DNA from: Alishewanella longhuensis
GTDB lineage: Bacteria > Pseudomonadota > Gammaproteobacteria > Enterobacterales > Alteromonadaceae
Length of the DNA stretch: 64,000 bases
Direction: 5' to 3'
Assembly: GCF_014653435.1 (NCBI RefSeq)
Contig: NZ_BNAO01000004.1
Location: forward strand, 337,936 to 401,935
Below the pieces are notes generated by a model. The model saw nothing but the letters and a program-made list of their open reading frames with translations. It had not been told where the DNA came from and made no database searches. The translations under genes were made by a program, and so were the position numbers. Positions 55,521 through 64,000 of this stretch are shown one piece after another. Numbering within the stretch: the stretch's first letter is position 1; every line of letters begins with the position of its first letter.

Positions 55521-58088
55521 ATGTTCTTATCTGATAAATTGTCGTTTACCCAGCGTCACAAAAAAAGGCTGGCTGTTTTTACCTTGCTTAGTTTGTTAAG
55601 CCTGCCACTAGCTGCCCAAGCGGTGTTATTGGCAGAGCAAACACATTCAGCAGAAGCTGCTGCACAAACTGAGAATACTCACCAGCAGAGCGTCAATGCG
55701 CAGCAAGTGCTGTTCTTAGGGCCGTTGCCAGCGTTTTCCTCAACACAGCTGGCCTTAACCGGCAAAGCGAAAGCGCAGCGTCAGCAATTGTTGCGTTTAC
55801 TTGAGAAACAGCCGTTGCCGGTAGCCGGGCGGCAAGTCAGTGTTTTTGGGCAGCAATTAAGCTGGCAGTTATTAAGCCTGCAAGAGGCAGCGGCCGCAGG
55901 CCCAGGGCTGTGGTTTGTGCAGTTTTCGCATCCTGCCTATTTAAAAGCCAAGCTGGCATTAAGCGGTGTGCAAGCGCCAGAAATCTTCTTAAACTTGCAA
56001 AGTCAGCCGAATAACAGCGAGCTAAAGTTAGCAACAGGCTGGCAGCAATTGCTGATCTTCAGTGATGGTGAAAAAACGGGTGAAGCGCTACAACTGAGTT
56101 TAACGCCGAGCAATCAGGTGCCGGTGCAATTTCAGCTAGCGGCAAAAGAGCCGGTAAACAACCGCTTACTCACCAATGCCGAAACCATTTCACAGCTTGC
56201 CGTCTCTGATAATGGCCAGTGGCTATTAGTGAGTTTTAGTGGTCGCAGCGATGTCAGCGATATGCAGTTACAGCGCACTGAATTACGGGACCTAAGTAAA
56301 AATACTGTGGTACATACTTTCAGCCAGCAAAACTTAGGGCGCGCAGCCTTTAGCCCTGATAATCAATGGTTAAGCTATCAGACCAACAACACTCTCTGGT
56401 TACAAAACCTCAACAGCGGTGAAGTGCGTCCTTTACTGGAGAACCAGAGCGGCCTTGGCACTTACAGCTGGGCAGCCGACAGCAAAAGTCTGTTTATACA
56501 ATGGACCCAAGCCGATACCAGCTTAAAAGATACCAAAGCTAAGCTGTATCGCTCACTAGAAGATCGCTGGCGCAATAACCGTGATATCAGCCGTATTTTT
56601 CAGCTGGATATTCAAAGTGGTTTGGTTCGGGCCCTAACGACGGATAAAGAGAGCAGTTTTCTGGCAGACGTACGACAAGATGGCCGGGCACTGCTGTTTA
56701 CCCAACGCCGCAACGACCGCAGCACGCCACCACACGCCAGCACTGCGGTATTTGAACTGGATCTGAGTAGCTTAACTGCCCGCGAATTAGGTGTGTACCA
56801 GCATTTTGGGCAAATTGAATATTATCAGCAAGGCTATTTAATTGTCGGCGGTCCTAACTTTGCCAATGGTGCCGGCATCAATTTACCGGCCGGCGATGAT
56901 ATTGCCAATGATTACGATGGCCAGCTGTACTTTATGGATGCAACTAGCCTGGAGGTGACTGCCTTATCTAAAGCCTTTGATCCCAGCATTAGCAGCATCG
57001 CCTTGAATAATCGTCAGCAGGTGGTGGCACAGGTCAGTGAAGGTGACAGAACCCTGCTTTATAGCGTTGATATCGAGCGTCAGCGCTATACAAAGCTGCC
57101 ATTTAACCTGGATGTGGTTGAGCGTTTTAGCCTGGCCAATGATAGAAATAATACCGTTGTTGCGCTGGGGACCGGTGTGCTTACGCCACAGCAGTTAGAA
57201 AAAGTCCAAATAGGTCAGCGCCGCGCCAGCACTTTGCATAGCAGTCAGGCGTTATACCAGCATATTCAATTAGGCGAAGTGCATGATTTTATTGTAACCA
57301 ATCCGCAAGGTGACAACATTGATGGTCGCTATTACCTACCACCTGACTTTGATGCCAACAAAAAATACCCTGCTATCGTGTATTACTATGGTGGCACCAC
57401 TACCGTAAACCGGCAGTTTACCGGTCGTTATCCGTTCCATCACTGGGCAGCCAACGGTTATATTGTTTATGTAGTGCAACCGCGCGGCACCATAGGGTAT
57501 GGCCAGCGTTTCTCCGCCTTGCATGTTAATGCCTGGGGCAAATATACCGCCGACGATATAATTTATGCCACTGAGCAGTTTGTTGCCAAGCATCCCTTTG
57601 TGGATGGTAAACGCCTAGGGAATATCGGTGCCTCTTACGGTGGTTTTATGACCATGTATCTGGCTACGCAAACCGATATGTTTGCTGCATCCATTTCGCA
57701 TGCTGGCATTAGCGCACTAAGCTCGTACTGGGGACAGGGCTGGTGGGGCTTTCTCTATTCTGGCGTTGCCAGCCGCGGCAGCTTCCCGTGGAATAACCAA
57801 GAGCTGTATGTAGGGCAAAGTCCACTGTATATGGCCGATAAAATCACTACGCCGTTATTGCTGATCACCGGCGACTCCGACGTAAACGTGCCAGCCGGTG
57901 AATCGCAGCAAATGTATACTGCGCTGAAGCTACTTGGCCGGGATGTTGCCTTGGTCGAGATCCCAGGCGAGGACCATCATATTATTGACCGGGAAAAACG
58001 CTACGTCTGGTGGGATCATCTGTTAGCCTTCTTTGATAAGCATCTTAAGGATGAAACGGACTGGTGGCAGCAGCTGAGTCAGGAATAA
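55521..58088 (+). CDS. S9 family peptidase, exported (DPP-IV/acylaminoacyl-type)
   Basis: 855 residues with a signal peptide (RLAVFTLLSLLSLPLAAQA). A beta-propeller region carries repeats such as AFSPDNQWLSYQTNNTLWL. The catalytic hydrolase domain has the serine in GASYGGFM, the aspartate in GDSDVNVP and the histidine in GEDHHIID. A propeller plus hydrolase of this size is typical of S9B/S9C peptidases that trim dipeptides or acylated residues in the periplasm. It follows the sensor pair after a 305-base gap with its own inverted repeat, so it probably has its own promoter. Confidence 0.9.
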   Translation: MFLSDKLSFTQRHKKRLAVFTLLSLLSLPLAAQAVLLAEQTHSAEAAAQTENTHQQSVNAQQVLFLGPLPAFSSTQLALTGKAKAQRQQLLRLLEKQPLPVAGRQVSVFGQQLSWQLLSLQEAAAAGPGLWFVQFSHPAYLKAKLALSGVQAPEIFLNLQSQPNNSELKLATGWQQLLIFSDGEKTGEALQLSLTPSNQVPVQFQLAAKEPVNNRLLTNAETISQLAVSDNGQWLLVSFSGRSDVSDMQLQRTELRDLSKNTVVHTFSQQNLGRAAFSPDNQWLSYQTNNTLWLQNLNSGEVRPLLENQSGLGTYSWAADSKSLFIQWTQADTSLKDTKAKLYRSLEDRWRNNRDISRIFQLDIQSGLVRALTTDKESSFLADVRQDGRALLFTQRRNDRSTPPHASTAVFELDLSSLTARELGVYQHFGQIEYYQQGYLIVGGPNFANGAGINLPAGDDIANDYDGQLYFMDATSLEVTALSKAFDPSISSIALNNRQQVVAQVSEGDRTLLYSVDIERQRYTKLPFNLDVVERFSLANDRNNTVVALGTGVLTPQQLEKVQIGQRRASTLHSSQALYQHIQLGEVHDFIVTNPQGDNIDGRYYLPPDFDANKKYPAIVYYYGGTTTVNRQFTGRYPFHHWAANGYIVYVVQPRGTIGYGQRFSALHVNAWGKYTADDIIYATEQFVAKHPFVDGKRLGNIGASYGGFMTMYLATQTDMFAASISHAGISALSSYWGQGWWGFLYSGVASRGSFPWNNQELYVGQSPLYMADKITTPLLLITGDSDVNVPAGESQQMYTALKLLGRDVALVEIPGEDHHIIDREKRYVWWDHLLAFFDKHLKDETDWWQQLSQE

Positions 58089-58183
58089 GGCCACAGCGGC
58101 GTCCTTGTTGCCGGGCTCTTGCTGTTAGTAAAGCTCGCTGCGAAGGCGCCGCAGTGAAAGAGGTATAAAACCTTAACGAAAAT

Positions 58184-58220
58184 AACGGTCTGCGGTATTT
58201 ATGCCAGCAGGCCGTTTTTT
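58184..58220 (+). terminator. Intrinsic terminator after the S9 peptidase gene
   Basis: AACGGTCTGC (58184-58193) pairs with GCAGGCCGTT (58207-58216) with one G/T wobble, a 13-base loop, and a run of T to 58220. It has the right form for rho-independent termination of the plus-strand peptidase gene 95 bases upstream. Confidence 0.8.
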
Positions 58221-58248
58221 GTGGGTTAACGCTACTTGTCGGTTAACG

Positions 58249-59100
58249 TTACTTGTTGATTAACAGCGCACTGCTGTTTAAGCACAGCTGTTGTAATACC
58301 GGCAACGCAGGGTGTGCATTGTTACTGCGATAGGCCAGCGCAATAGTTCTTTCCATCGTTAAGCTTTGCACGGGTTTTAGCACCACATCACTGCGTTGTT
58401 TTAAACTGTCAAAGTCGGGTACCAGCGCGCAGCCAACGCCGGCGGAGACTAAACCTAAGGCGTATTCAATAGTCTGAATATCGGCGCGGATAGCCGGTTG
58501 GATATTATGCCGGTTCAACTCAGGGTACAGCAGCTCCCATGCATCGCAGGGGGTACGTTTAATTAAAGGTAATTCCTGAAAATCACTTAAGCTGATTTGC
58601 GGCTTTAAGCTCAGTGGCCAGGACGGTGGCACTGCCAGTAAGTAACGATCACGCCAAATGGGTTGCAATACTTCGCCAGCATATTGCTGTGCCGGGGTAA
58701 TAATACGGGCATCACAGGCCGCGTCCGGTTCTACCAGATGCAGTTCCAGCCCTGGGATCTGCTGGCTAAATTCGCGTAGCAGTGTACTCATCCGCTCTAC
58801 CCCGAGCGCTCTAATTAAACCTAGCCGAAAGCGCACCTTGGCGGCCGGTGTCTGAAAGGAAGCTTTTAATGACGCCAACTGCGCCAGTAACTTACCAGCG
58901 TGGCCATAGAGTTTGTCACCTTCCTCTGTGGGGGTAACACCTTTGGGTAGACGCAAGAATAAACTGACTTCCAGCTCCTGCTCTAACTGCAATAATGCCG
59001 CCGACAGCGAAGGCTGCGCAACACAGCACTGGCGCGCTGCGGCGCTGATGCTACGCTGCTCATAGACGGCAACAAAGTATTTTAATTGGCGTATATCCAT
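58249..59100 (-). CDS. LysR-family regulator, probable regulator of glutaryl-CoA dehydrogenase operon
   Basis: 283 residues. The N-terminal winged helix-turn-helix reads MDIRQLKYFVAVYEQRSISAA split into two standard blocks, with AQPSLSAALLQLEQELEVSLF as recognition region. A periplasmic-binding-like effector domain follows (LRLGLIRAL-type strand, LVSAGVGCALVPD). It is divergent from gcdH across 106 bases, the normal arrangement for a LysR activator such as GcdR. A symmetric T-N11-A site overlaps its start. The last codons and stop lie in a 17-bp tandem repeat (58224-58257). The effector is probably glutarate or glutaryl-CoA, by context only. Confidence 0.87.
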   Translation of the reverse strand: MDIRQLKYFVAVYEQRSISAAARQCCVAQPSLSAALLQLEQELEVSLFLRLPKGVTPTEEGDKLYGHAGKLLAQLASLKASFQTPAAKVRFRLGLIRALGVERMSTLLREFSQQIPGLELHLVEPDAACDARIITPAQQYAGEVLQPIWRDRYLLAVPPSWPLSLKPQISLSDFQELPLIKRTPCDAWELLYPELNRHNIQPAIRADIQTIEYALGLVSAGVGCALVPDFDSLKQRSDVVLKPVQSLTMERTIALAYRSNNAHPALPVLQQLCLNSSALLINK

Positions 59101-59114
59101 AGGAAAAACCTATG
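59098..59114. promoter_or_regulatory. Candidate LysR box (T-N11-A with dyad symmetry)
   Basis: CATAGG-AAAAA-CCTATG is a perfect 6-bp inverted repeat that contains TAGGAAAAACCTA, an exact T-N11-A, the form of LysR-family recognition sites. It covers the start codon of the divergent regulator gene and lies about 95 bases before the gcdH ATG, where it could serve both autorepression and gcdH activation. A second small symmetry, TATG-TCA-CATA (59111-59121), overlaps it. Confidence 0.55.
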
Positions 59115-59206
59115 TCACATAAAGAATTAATATATTTTAACTTTATATCAGGTCGCAGTAGAGTGAGCAAGGCAACTCAATAAATACAATCAGCTGAGGT
59201 GGTTAG

Positions 59207-60382
59207 ATGGCGCGTCCCCAATTTGACTGGCAAGATCCTTTTCAATTATCCCAACTATTAACCGAAGAAGAGCGGCTTATTCGTGATACCGCCCATCAAT
59301 ATTGTCAGGAGCGTTTGCAAACGCGGGTGCTAATGGCAAACCGCGAAGAGCATTTTCATCGTGAAATTATGAATGAGCTGGGCGAACTCGGCTTGCTTGG
59401 CGCCACCTTGCCAGAAAAATACGGCTGCTCGGCGGTGAATTACGTGAGTTATGGTCTGGTTGCCCGGGAAGTGGAGCGGGTAGACAGTGGCTACCGTAGT
59501 GCCATGAGTGTGCAATCCTCTTTAGTGATGCACCCTATTCACGAATATGGCACTGAAGCACAGCGGCTGAAATATCTGCCGAAACTGGCTACCGGTGAGT
59601 GGGTAGGATGCTTTGGGCTAACCGAGCCGGATGCGGGTTCCGATCCTGCCAGTATGCGCACCACGGCTAAGCGCGTGGACGGTGGTTATCTGCTACACGG
59701 CAGCAAAATGTGGATCACCAATAGCCCCATCGCTGATGTGTTTGTGGTATGGGCTAAGCTGGATGGCGAAATTCGTGGCTTTGTGCTGGAAAAGGGCATG
59801 AAGGGGCTATCTGCCCCCAAAATTGAAGGCAAGTTCTCGCTACGAGCCTCCATTACCGGTGAAATTGTCATGGACAATGTGTTGGTGCCAGAAGATGCCT
59901 TATTGCCTAATGTGAGCGGTTTAAAAGGCCCCTTTGGCTGTTTGAATAAAGCCCGCTACGGCATTGCCTGGGGTGCCTTGGGTGCGGCCGAGTTCTGCTG
60001 GCATGCGGCTCGGCAATATACGCTGGATCGGCTGCAATTTGGTCGGCCGCTGGCGCAAACCCAGCTGGTGCAAAAAAAGCTGGCCGATATGCAAACCGAA
60101 ATTAGCATAGGGTTACTGGCGTGCTTACAGGCAGGCCGCTTAATGGATGCCGGGCTGTTAGCACCGGAGACTATTTCGTTGATTAAGCGCAACTCTTGCG
60201 GTAAAGCACTGGATATTGCGCGTATTGCCCGCGATATGCATGGCGGCAATGGTATTGCTGATGAATATCATGTAATTCGCCATGTGATGAACCTGGAAGC
60301 GGTGAATACCTATGAAGGTACACATGATGTGCATGCGCTGATCCTGGGTCGCGCCCAGACCGGCTTGCAAGCCTTTAGCTAA
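59207..60382 (+). CDS. gcdH: Glutaryl-CoA dehydrogenase
   Basis: 391 residues, the usual length. This FAD enzyme oxidises and decarboxylates glutaryl-CoA to crotonyl-CoA at the end of lysine, 5-aminovalerate and glutarate breakdown. GCDH-specific features are [13 protein letters not shown] with the substrate-binding arginine, [11 protein letters not shown], the [15 protein letters not shown] flavin region, and the catalytic glutamate in [24 protein letters not shown] precedes the ATG. It is first in a three-gene operon. Confidence 0.94.
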   Translation: MARPQFDWQDPFQLSQLLTEEERLIRDTAHQYCQERLQTRVLMANREEHFHREIMNELGELGLLGATLPEKYGCSAVNYVSYGLVAREVERVDSGYRSAMSVQSSLVMHPIHEYGTEAQRLKYLPKLATGEWVGCFGLTEPDAGSDPASMRTTAKRVDGGYLLHGSKMWITNSPIADVFVVWAKLDGEIRGFVLEKGMKGLSAPKIEGKFSLRASITGEIVMDNVLVPEDALLPNVSGLKGPFGCLNKARYGIAWGALGAAEFCWHAARQYTLDRLQFGRPLAQTQLVQKKLADMQTEISIGLLACLQAGRLMDAGLLAPETISLIKRNSCGKALDIARIARDMHGGNGIADEYHVIRHVMNLEAVNTYEGTHDVHALILGRAQTGLQAFS

Positions 60383-60395
60383 GCCAGGGGGAATT

Positions 60396-62597
60396 ATGAC
60401 CGAAGCCTTGCACCCCTGGTTGCAGGGGTTTTTGGCGCGTATCGAACAGGGCGCCTTACCCACACCACATTGGCCGGACAGCCTGAGTGATACCGAACTT
60501 TACCGGCTCTGGCATAGCCAGCTGTGTAGCCGACTACTAGATTTGCAGTCACGCTTATTACAGGCCAAAGGCCAGAGTTTTTATACCATCGGCAGCGCCG
60601 GTCATGAGGGAAATGCGGCGGTTGCCGCAGCCCTTAGAGTAACGGATCCGGCGTTTTTACATTATCGCAGCGGTGCATTTTTTATTGAGCGCAGTAAACA
60701 GCTGGCCGGCAGCACGCCGCTGTACGATATGCTGTTATCATTCTGTGCGTCCAGTGAGGATCCGATCTCCGGTGGCCGCCACAAGGTACTTGGCAGTCTG
60801 GCGCTGAATATTCCGCCACAAACCAGCACTATCGCCTCGCAACTCCCTAAGGCGGTTGGTACCGCCTTTGCTATTGATTTAAGCAAAAGGTTAGGGCAGC
60901 CCGGTAATTGGCCGGAGGATGCGATAGTGGTTTGTAGCTTTGGTGATGCCTCAGCTAACCATTCAACGGCACAAGGTGCCATTAACTCAGCGTGCTGGGC
61001 GGCTTATCAGCATGTGCCACTGCCAATTTTACTGGTCTGTGAAGATAATGGCCTGGGTATTTCTACCCCAACACCACAGGGTTGGATTGAGCAGAGTTTG
61101 GCGGAGCGGCCAGAGCTGCGCTACTTTGCCGCGGATGGTAATGATTTAGCCGAGACCTTAAGGGTAGCAAAAGCGGCTGCGCATTATGTGCGCAGCAAAC
61201 GGGCGCCGGCTTTGTTGCATCTTTCTACGGTTAGGTTATTTGGCCATGCCGGAGCCGATGCGGAAGTGGCGTATCGCAGTAAGCAGTTGATTGAGGCAGA
61301 GCTGGAGCAAGATCCAATTTTGGCCAGCAGTGGTATCTTGCTAAGTCGTGGCATCCTTACACCGGCAGCATTAGCAAGCTCAGTACAGCAGCTCGCAGCA
61401 CAAATCGCCCGGGTTGCGGCGGTGGCTACGGGGCGGCCCAAGCTTACGAGCGCTAAAGCGGTTATGGCATCGATAGCGCCGGTTTATCCTAAATTACCAA
61501 CACCGCCATTACCGCTGCCAGAAATACGTCAGGCCTTGTTTACCTATGATCAGCATAACCTTGGCAAAGCTCAGCATCTGGCCAAACTTCTAAACTGGGC
61601 GCTGCATGATCTTTTTTCGCAGTATCCGCAAGCGCTGCTTTTTGGCGAAGATGTCGGTAAAAAAGGCGGGGTTTACGGTGTATCGCAGCATTTAGTCCAT
61701 GCCTTTGGGGCAAATCGGGTTATCAATACGCTATTAGACGAGCAAAGTATTTTGGGGTTGGCCATTGGTTTGGCGCAACAGGGTTTTTTGCCCATTCCAG
61801 AAATTCAGTTTCTGGCTTATGTGCATAACGCCGAGGATCAAATTCGGGGTGAAGCAGCAACACTGCCGTTTTTCTCTAACGGTCAGTACCACAATGCCAT
61901 GGTGATCCGCATAGCGGGTCTGGCCTATCAGCGCGGTTTTGGTGGTCACTTTCATAATGATAATTCTTTTGCCGTTTTCCGCGATATTCCGGGCATTATT
62001 TTGCTTTGTCCGTCCAACGGTGCTGATGCGGTGTTGTTATTACGGCAGGCAGTTGAGTTGGCTTATCAGCAAAAACGGCTGGTGATCCTGCTTGAGCCCA
62101 TTGCACTTTATATGACACGGGATCTGGTAGCTGCCGGCGATGGCCTATGGTTATGCCAGTACCCTGAGCCTGATACGCCTTTACCCGCGTTGGGGGAGCC
62201 TGCGCTCTTTGGCGAAGGCGAGCAGTTAGCGGTGATTAGCTATGCCAACGGTTATTACCTTAGCCGCCAGGCGCTGGCAGAATTACCCGCGCAGGCAGCA
62301 GCGATGCGTTTATTAGATTTACGCTGTTTAGTGCCGCTCAATATCGATGCCATTATGACAGCGCTGGGGCCTTGCCGGAAAATTTTGCTGGTAGATGAGT
62401 GCCGGCGTCGCGGTTCACTAAGTGAAGAGTTATTTACTTTGCTACATGAAGCGCGGCCGGGGTATTACCAGATCCAGCGTATTACGGCCGAAGACAGTTT
62501 TATTCCGCTTGGCGCTGCGGCCTATCAGGTATTGCCATCCAAAGCGCAAATTAGCAGTGCCATGCAGCAGTTACTGAGTGTGGAGGCCTTAGCATGA
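60396..62597 (+). CDS. Fused alpha-beta E1 component of a 2-oxoacid dehydrogenase (thiamine diphosphate)
   Basis: 733 residues. The N-terminal half is E1-alpha-like, with the thiamine diphosphate motif GDASANHSTAQGAINSACWAA and IGSAGHEGNAAVAAAL given in conserved blocks. The C-terminal half is E1-beta-like, with LFGEDVGKKGGVYGVSQHL and EPIALYMTRDL. Fused branched-chain-type E1 enzymes decarboxylate 2-oxo acids and pass the acyl group to an E2 lipoyl enzyme. No E2 or E3 gene is adjacent. It begins 13 bases after gcdH with AGGGGG. 2-Oxoadipate, the precursor of glutaryl-CoA, is an attractive substrate, but branched-chain oxo acids cannot be excluded. Confidence 0.82.
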   Translation: MTEALHPWLQGFLARIEQGALPTPHWPDSLSDTELYRLWHSQLCSRLLDLQSRLLQAKGQSFYTIGSAGHEGNAAVAAALRVTDPAFLHYRSGAFFIERSKQLAGSTPLYDMLLSFCASSEDPISGGRHKVLGSLALNIPPQTSTIASQLPKAVGTAFAIDLSKRLGQPGNWPEDAIVVCSFGDASANHSTAQGAINSACWAAYQHVPLPILLVCEDNGLGISTPTPQGWIEQSLAERPELRYFAADGNDLAETLRVAKAAAHYVRSKRAPALLHLSTVRLFGHAGADAEVAYRSKQLIEAELEQDPILASSGILLSRGILTPAALASSVQQLAAQIARVAAVATGRPKLTSAKAVMASIAPVYPKLPTPPLPLPEIRQALFTYDQHNLGKAQHLAKLLNWALHDLFSQYPQALLFGEDVGKKGGVYGVSQHLVHAFGANRVINTLLDEQSILGLAIGLAQQGFLPIPEIQFLAYVHNAEDQIRGEAATLPFFSNGQYHNAMVIRIAGLAYQRGFGGHFHNDNSFAVFRDIPGIILLCPSNGADAVLLLRQAVELAYQQKRLVILLEPIALYMTRDLVAAGDGLWLCQYPEPDTPLPALGEPALFGEGEQLAVISYANGYYLSRQALAELPAQAAAMRLLDLRCLVPLNIDAIMTALGPCRKILLVDECRRRGSLSEELFTLLHEARPGYYQIQRITAEDSFIPLGAAAYQVLPSKAQISSAMQQLLSVEALA

Positions 62598-63622
62598 GCA
62601 AGAAAAAGACCGCTGTTGTTGTGTGTCCCGGTCGGGGCAGCTATAACCGCACTGAGCTGGGTTACTTAAAACAGATCGCAGGTAACAGCGTCTGGCTATC
62701 GCAATTTGATGCAGTGCGCGAGCAACTGGGATTAACCACGGTCTCCACACTGGATCAGGCTGCTGTTTTTAACAGTCGTGAGCACCTAAAAGCCGATAAT
62801 GCGGCCGCACTGATTTATAGCTGCGGTTTGGCTGATTTTGCGGCCATAGATCGTGATCAGTATGACATCGTCGCTATTACTGGTAACTCGATGGGCTGGT
62901 ATACGGCACTTGGTTGTGCCGGAGTTTGGCAGGGTGACAGCCAGATGCAGTTGGTTAGCGGTATGGCGCAGTTGACGGCGGAAGCCGCCGGTGCGCAATT
63001 TATCTATCCACTGGTCAATGCCAACTGGCAGCCTGATGCAGAAAAGCAGGCAGCAGTGGCAGAGCAACTATGGCAACATCAGGGCGCGCTCTTTATGTCG
63101 ATTGTCTATGGTGGCTATGCGGTGCTGGCAGGTACACAACAGGCGGTACAGCAAGCAATGCAGGCGCTGTCACCTGTCGATGAGCGCTTTCCGTTATTGC
63201 TACCCGGTCATGCCGCTTTTCATAGCCCCTTGATGCAGCCCGCTGCCGATCAGGCGCAAAGCCGCTTCCCGGAAACACTATTTCATAAACCACAGCTCCC
63301 GTTAATTGATGGTCGCGGCCAGATCTGGCCGGCCGGTCTGACACAAGCGGCTGCACTGAAAGCCTATACCTTGGGCGATCAGGTGTGTCAAACCTACCAT
63401 TTTAGTAAAGCGATTGAAGTGGCGGTAAAAGAGTTTGCACCAGATCATTTGATTTTACTGGGGCCAGGCGCCAGTTTGGGTGGCGCCGTGGCGCAAAGTT
63501 TGATTGCTATTAACTGGCACAACTGGCAGAGCAAAGAGGACTTTAGCCTGGCACAGCAGGCAGCATCGCCTTTTATGCTCAGTATGGGCATGCCGGAGCA
63601 GCGTAGCTTGTTAAGTTGCTAG
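62594..63622 (+). CDS. ACP S-malonyltransferase-like acyltransferase
   Basis: 342 residues with the FabD/MdcH acyltransferase fold. The nucleophile serine is in GNSMGWYTAL, and the partner histidine in GHAAFHSPLM. The N-terminal VVVCPGRGSYNRTELGYL is a variant of the usual FPGQG start. GGAGG precedes the ATG, which overlaps the E1 stop in ATGA, so the two proteins are made together. The family transfers malonyl or other acyl groups between CoA and ACP. What it does beside glutaryl-CoA dehydrogenase and an E1 is not clear. Confidence 0.8.
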   Translation: MSKKKTAVVVCPGRGSYNRTELGYLKQIAGNSVWLSQFDAVREQLGLTTVSTLDQAAVFNSREHLKADNAAALIYSCGLADFAAIDRDQYDIVAITGNSMGWYTALGCAGVWQGDSQMQLVSGMAQLTAEAAGAQFIYPLVNANWQPDAEKQAAVAEQLWQHQGALFMSIVYGGYAVLAGTQQAVQQAMQALSPVDERFPLLLPGHAAFHSPLMQPAADQAQSRFPETLFHKPQLPLIDGRGQIWPAGLTQAAALKAYTLGDQVCQTYHFSKAIEVAVKEFAPDHLILLGPGASLGGAVAQSLIAINWHNWQSKEDFSLAQQAASPFMLSMGMPEQRSLLSC

Positions 63623-63753
63623 CATGTTAGGTTGATAGTATGCAGGCTGCCAGCTTGACTATGGCAGCTTGCAGTGTTTTATTTAGGGTTGCTGTTCTGC
63701 TAAATATTATCGCCCGCCTGAGTAAGTGGGCCCGAGCAACAAGGAGCACTTTC

Positions 63754-64000
63754 ATGTCACAGGTTCAACCTATACCAGATGGCTATACTGGCGCCATCCC
63801 TTACCTGACGATTTCCAATGCCGCTGATGCTATTGGCTTTTACCAAAAAGCCTTTGCTGCCGAGCTTATCCTGAAAATGGATACGCCAACGGGCGCGGTG
63901 ATGCACGCTGAAATGCGGCTGGGGCAGGCGCTGTTTATGCTGAGCGAGCAAAGCGACGACTGGGGTACCAAAAGCCCGCCGATGCTACAAGGCACCGCGG
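63754..64000 (+). CDS. PhnB-like VOC (glyoxalase/bleomycin resistance fold) protein, 5' part
   Basis: Starts at the ATG at 63754 with AAGGAG upstream and runs off the window, giving 82 residues. The start (GYTGAIPYLTISNAADAIGF, then YQKAFAAELILKM) and MHAEMRLGQALFMLSEQ match the YdcJ/PhnB type of VOC proteins, small metal-binding beta-alpha-beta-beta-beta dimers of mostly unknown function. The 131 bases before it contain no other gene. Function cannot be narrowed further. Confidence 0.82.
   Translation, partial: MSQVQPIPDGYTGAIPYLTISNAADAIGFYQKAFAAELILKMDTPTGAVMHAEMRLGQALFMLSEQSDDWGTKSPPMLQGTA

Overview
The window is chromosomal DNA of a Gram-negative gammaproteobacterium. It carries an outer-membrane porin, MlaA, a complete System I cytochrome c maturation operon, a helical-bimodular chemoreceptor and many c-di-GMP and sensor proteins. 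The style of the genes suggests an aquatic Alteromonadales/Chromatiales-like organism such as Rheinheimera, Alishewanella or Arsukibacterium. That genus-level guess rests on gene style only, with no database search. Gene density is high, and no rRNA, tRNA, CRISPR array, integrase or intact IS was seen.

Layout. 1-9774: a benzoate catabolism and uptake block (end of benB, benC, benD, the 3-oxoadipate CoA-transferase pair, pcaF, pcaD, then the benzoate MFS symporter, BenE and an OprD-type porin). It links ring dihydroxylation to the lower beta-ketoadipate pathway; catA, catB, catC and benA are not in the window. 9871-12528: a DUF2306-like membrane protein divergent from a NarL-type two-component pair. 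12661-13721: a decayed Nramp-family gene whose intact paralogue lies at 40397-41623. 13874-17976: a chemoreceptor followed by a PAS-PAS-GGDEF-EAL protein whose second PAS resembles the FixL haem PAS. 18102-21093: galE, a YciI protein and an NSS-family transporter. 21202-31721: a FliK-like protein divergent from ccmABCDEFGHI-mlaA. 31858-38855: wecB, cysDN with an SLC13 permease, and manC. 38981-46348: a GH13 lipoprotein, the intact Nramp-like transporter and two coupled SLC13 permeases. 46377-58088: two S9 peptidases flanking a DUF1496 protein and a coupled response-regulator-EAL / TPR-PAS-kinase pair. 58249-63622: a LysR regulator divergent from glutaryl-CoA dehydrogenase, a fused E1 dehydrogenase and a malonyltransferase-like protein. 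63754-end: the start of a PhnB-like VOC protein.

The most unusual structure is a family of six intergenic elements between 9.8 and 33.1 kb. They are built from the 9-mer TTATCCACA, identical to the consensus DnaA box, joined to an ACTCCGGTACCGG core. Four form long hairpins, three of them with DnaA-box sequences at both ends in opposite orientation. Arm sequences differ between copies but change together so that pairing is kept. Fourteen exact boxes lie in these six sites. A second, unrelated nested palindrome sits between pcaD and the benzoate transporter gene.

How it fits together: the first 9.8 kb imports benzoate across both membranes and converts it to succinyl-CoA and acetyl-CoA. The middle matures c-type cytochromes and supplies sulfate activation and envelope sugars. 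The last part combines peptide hydrolysis, nutrient sensing through c-di-GMP, and glutaryl-CoA oxidation.
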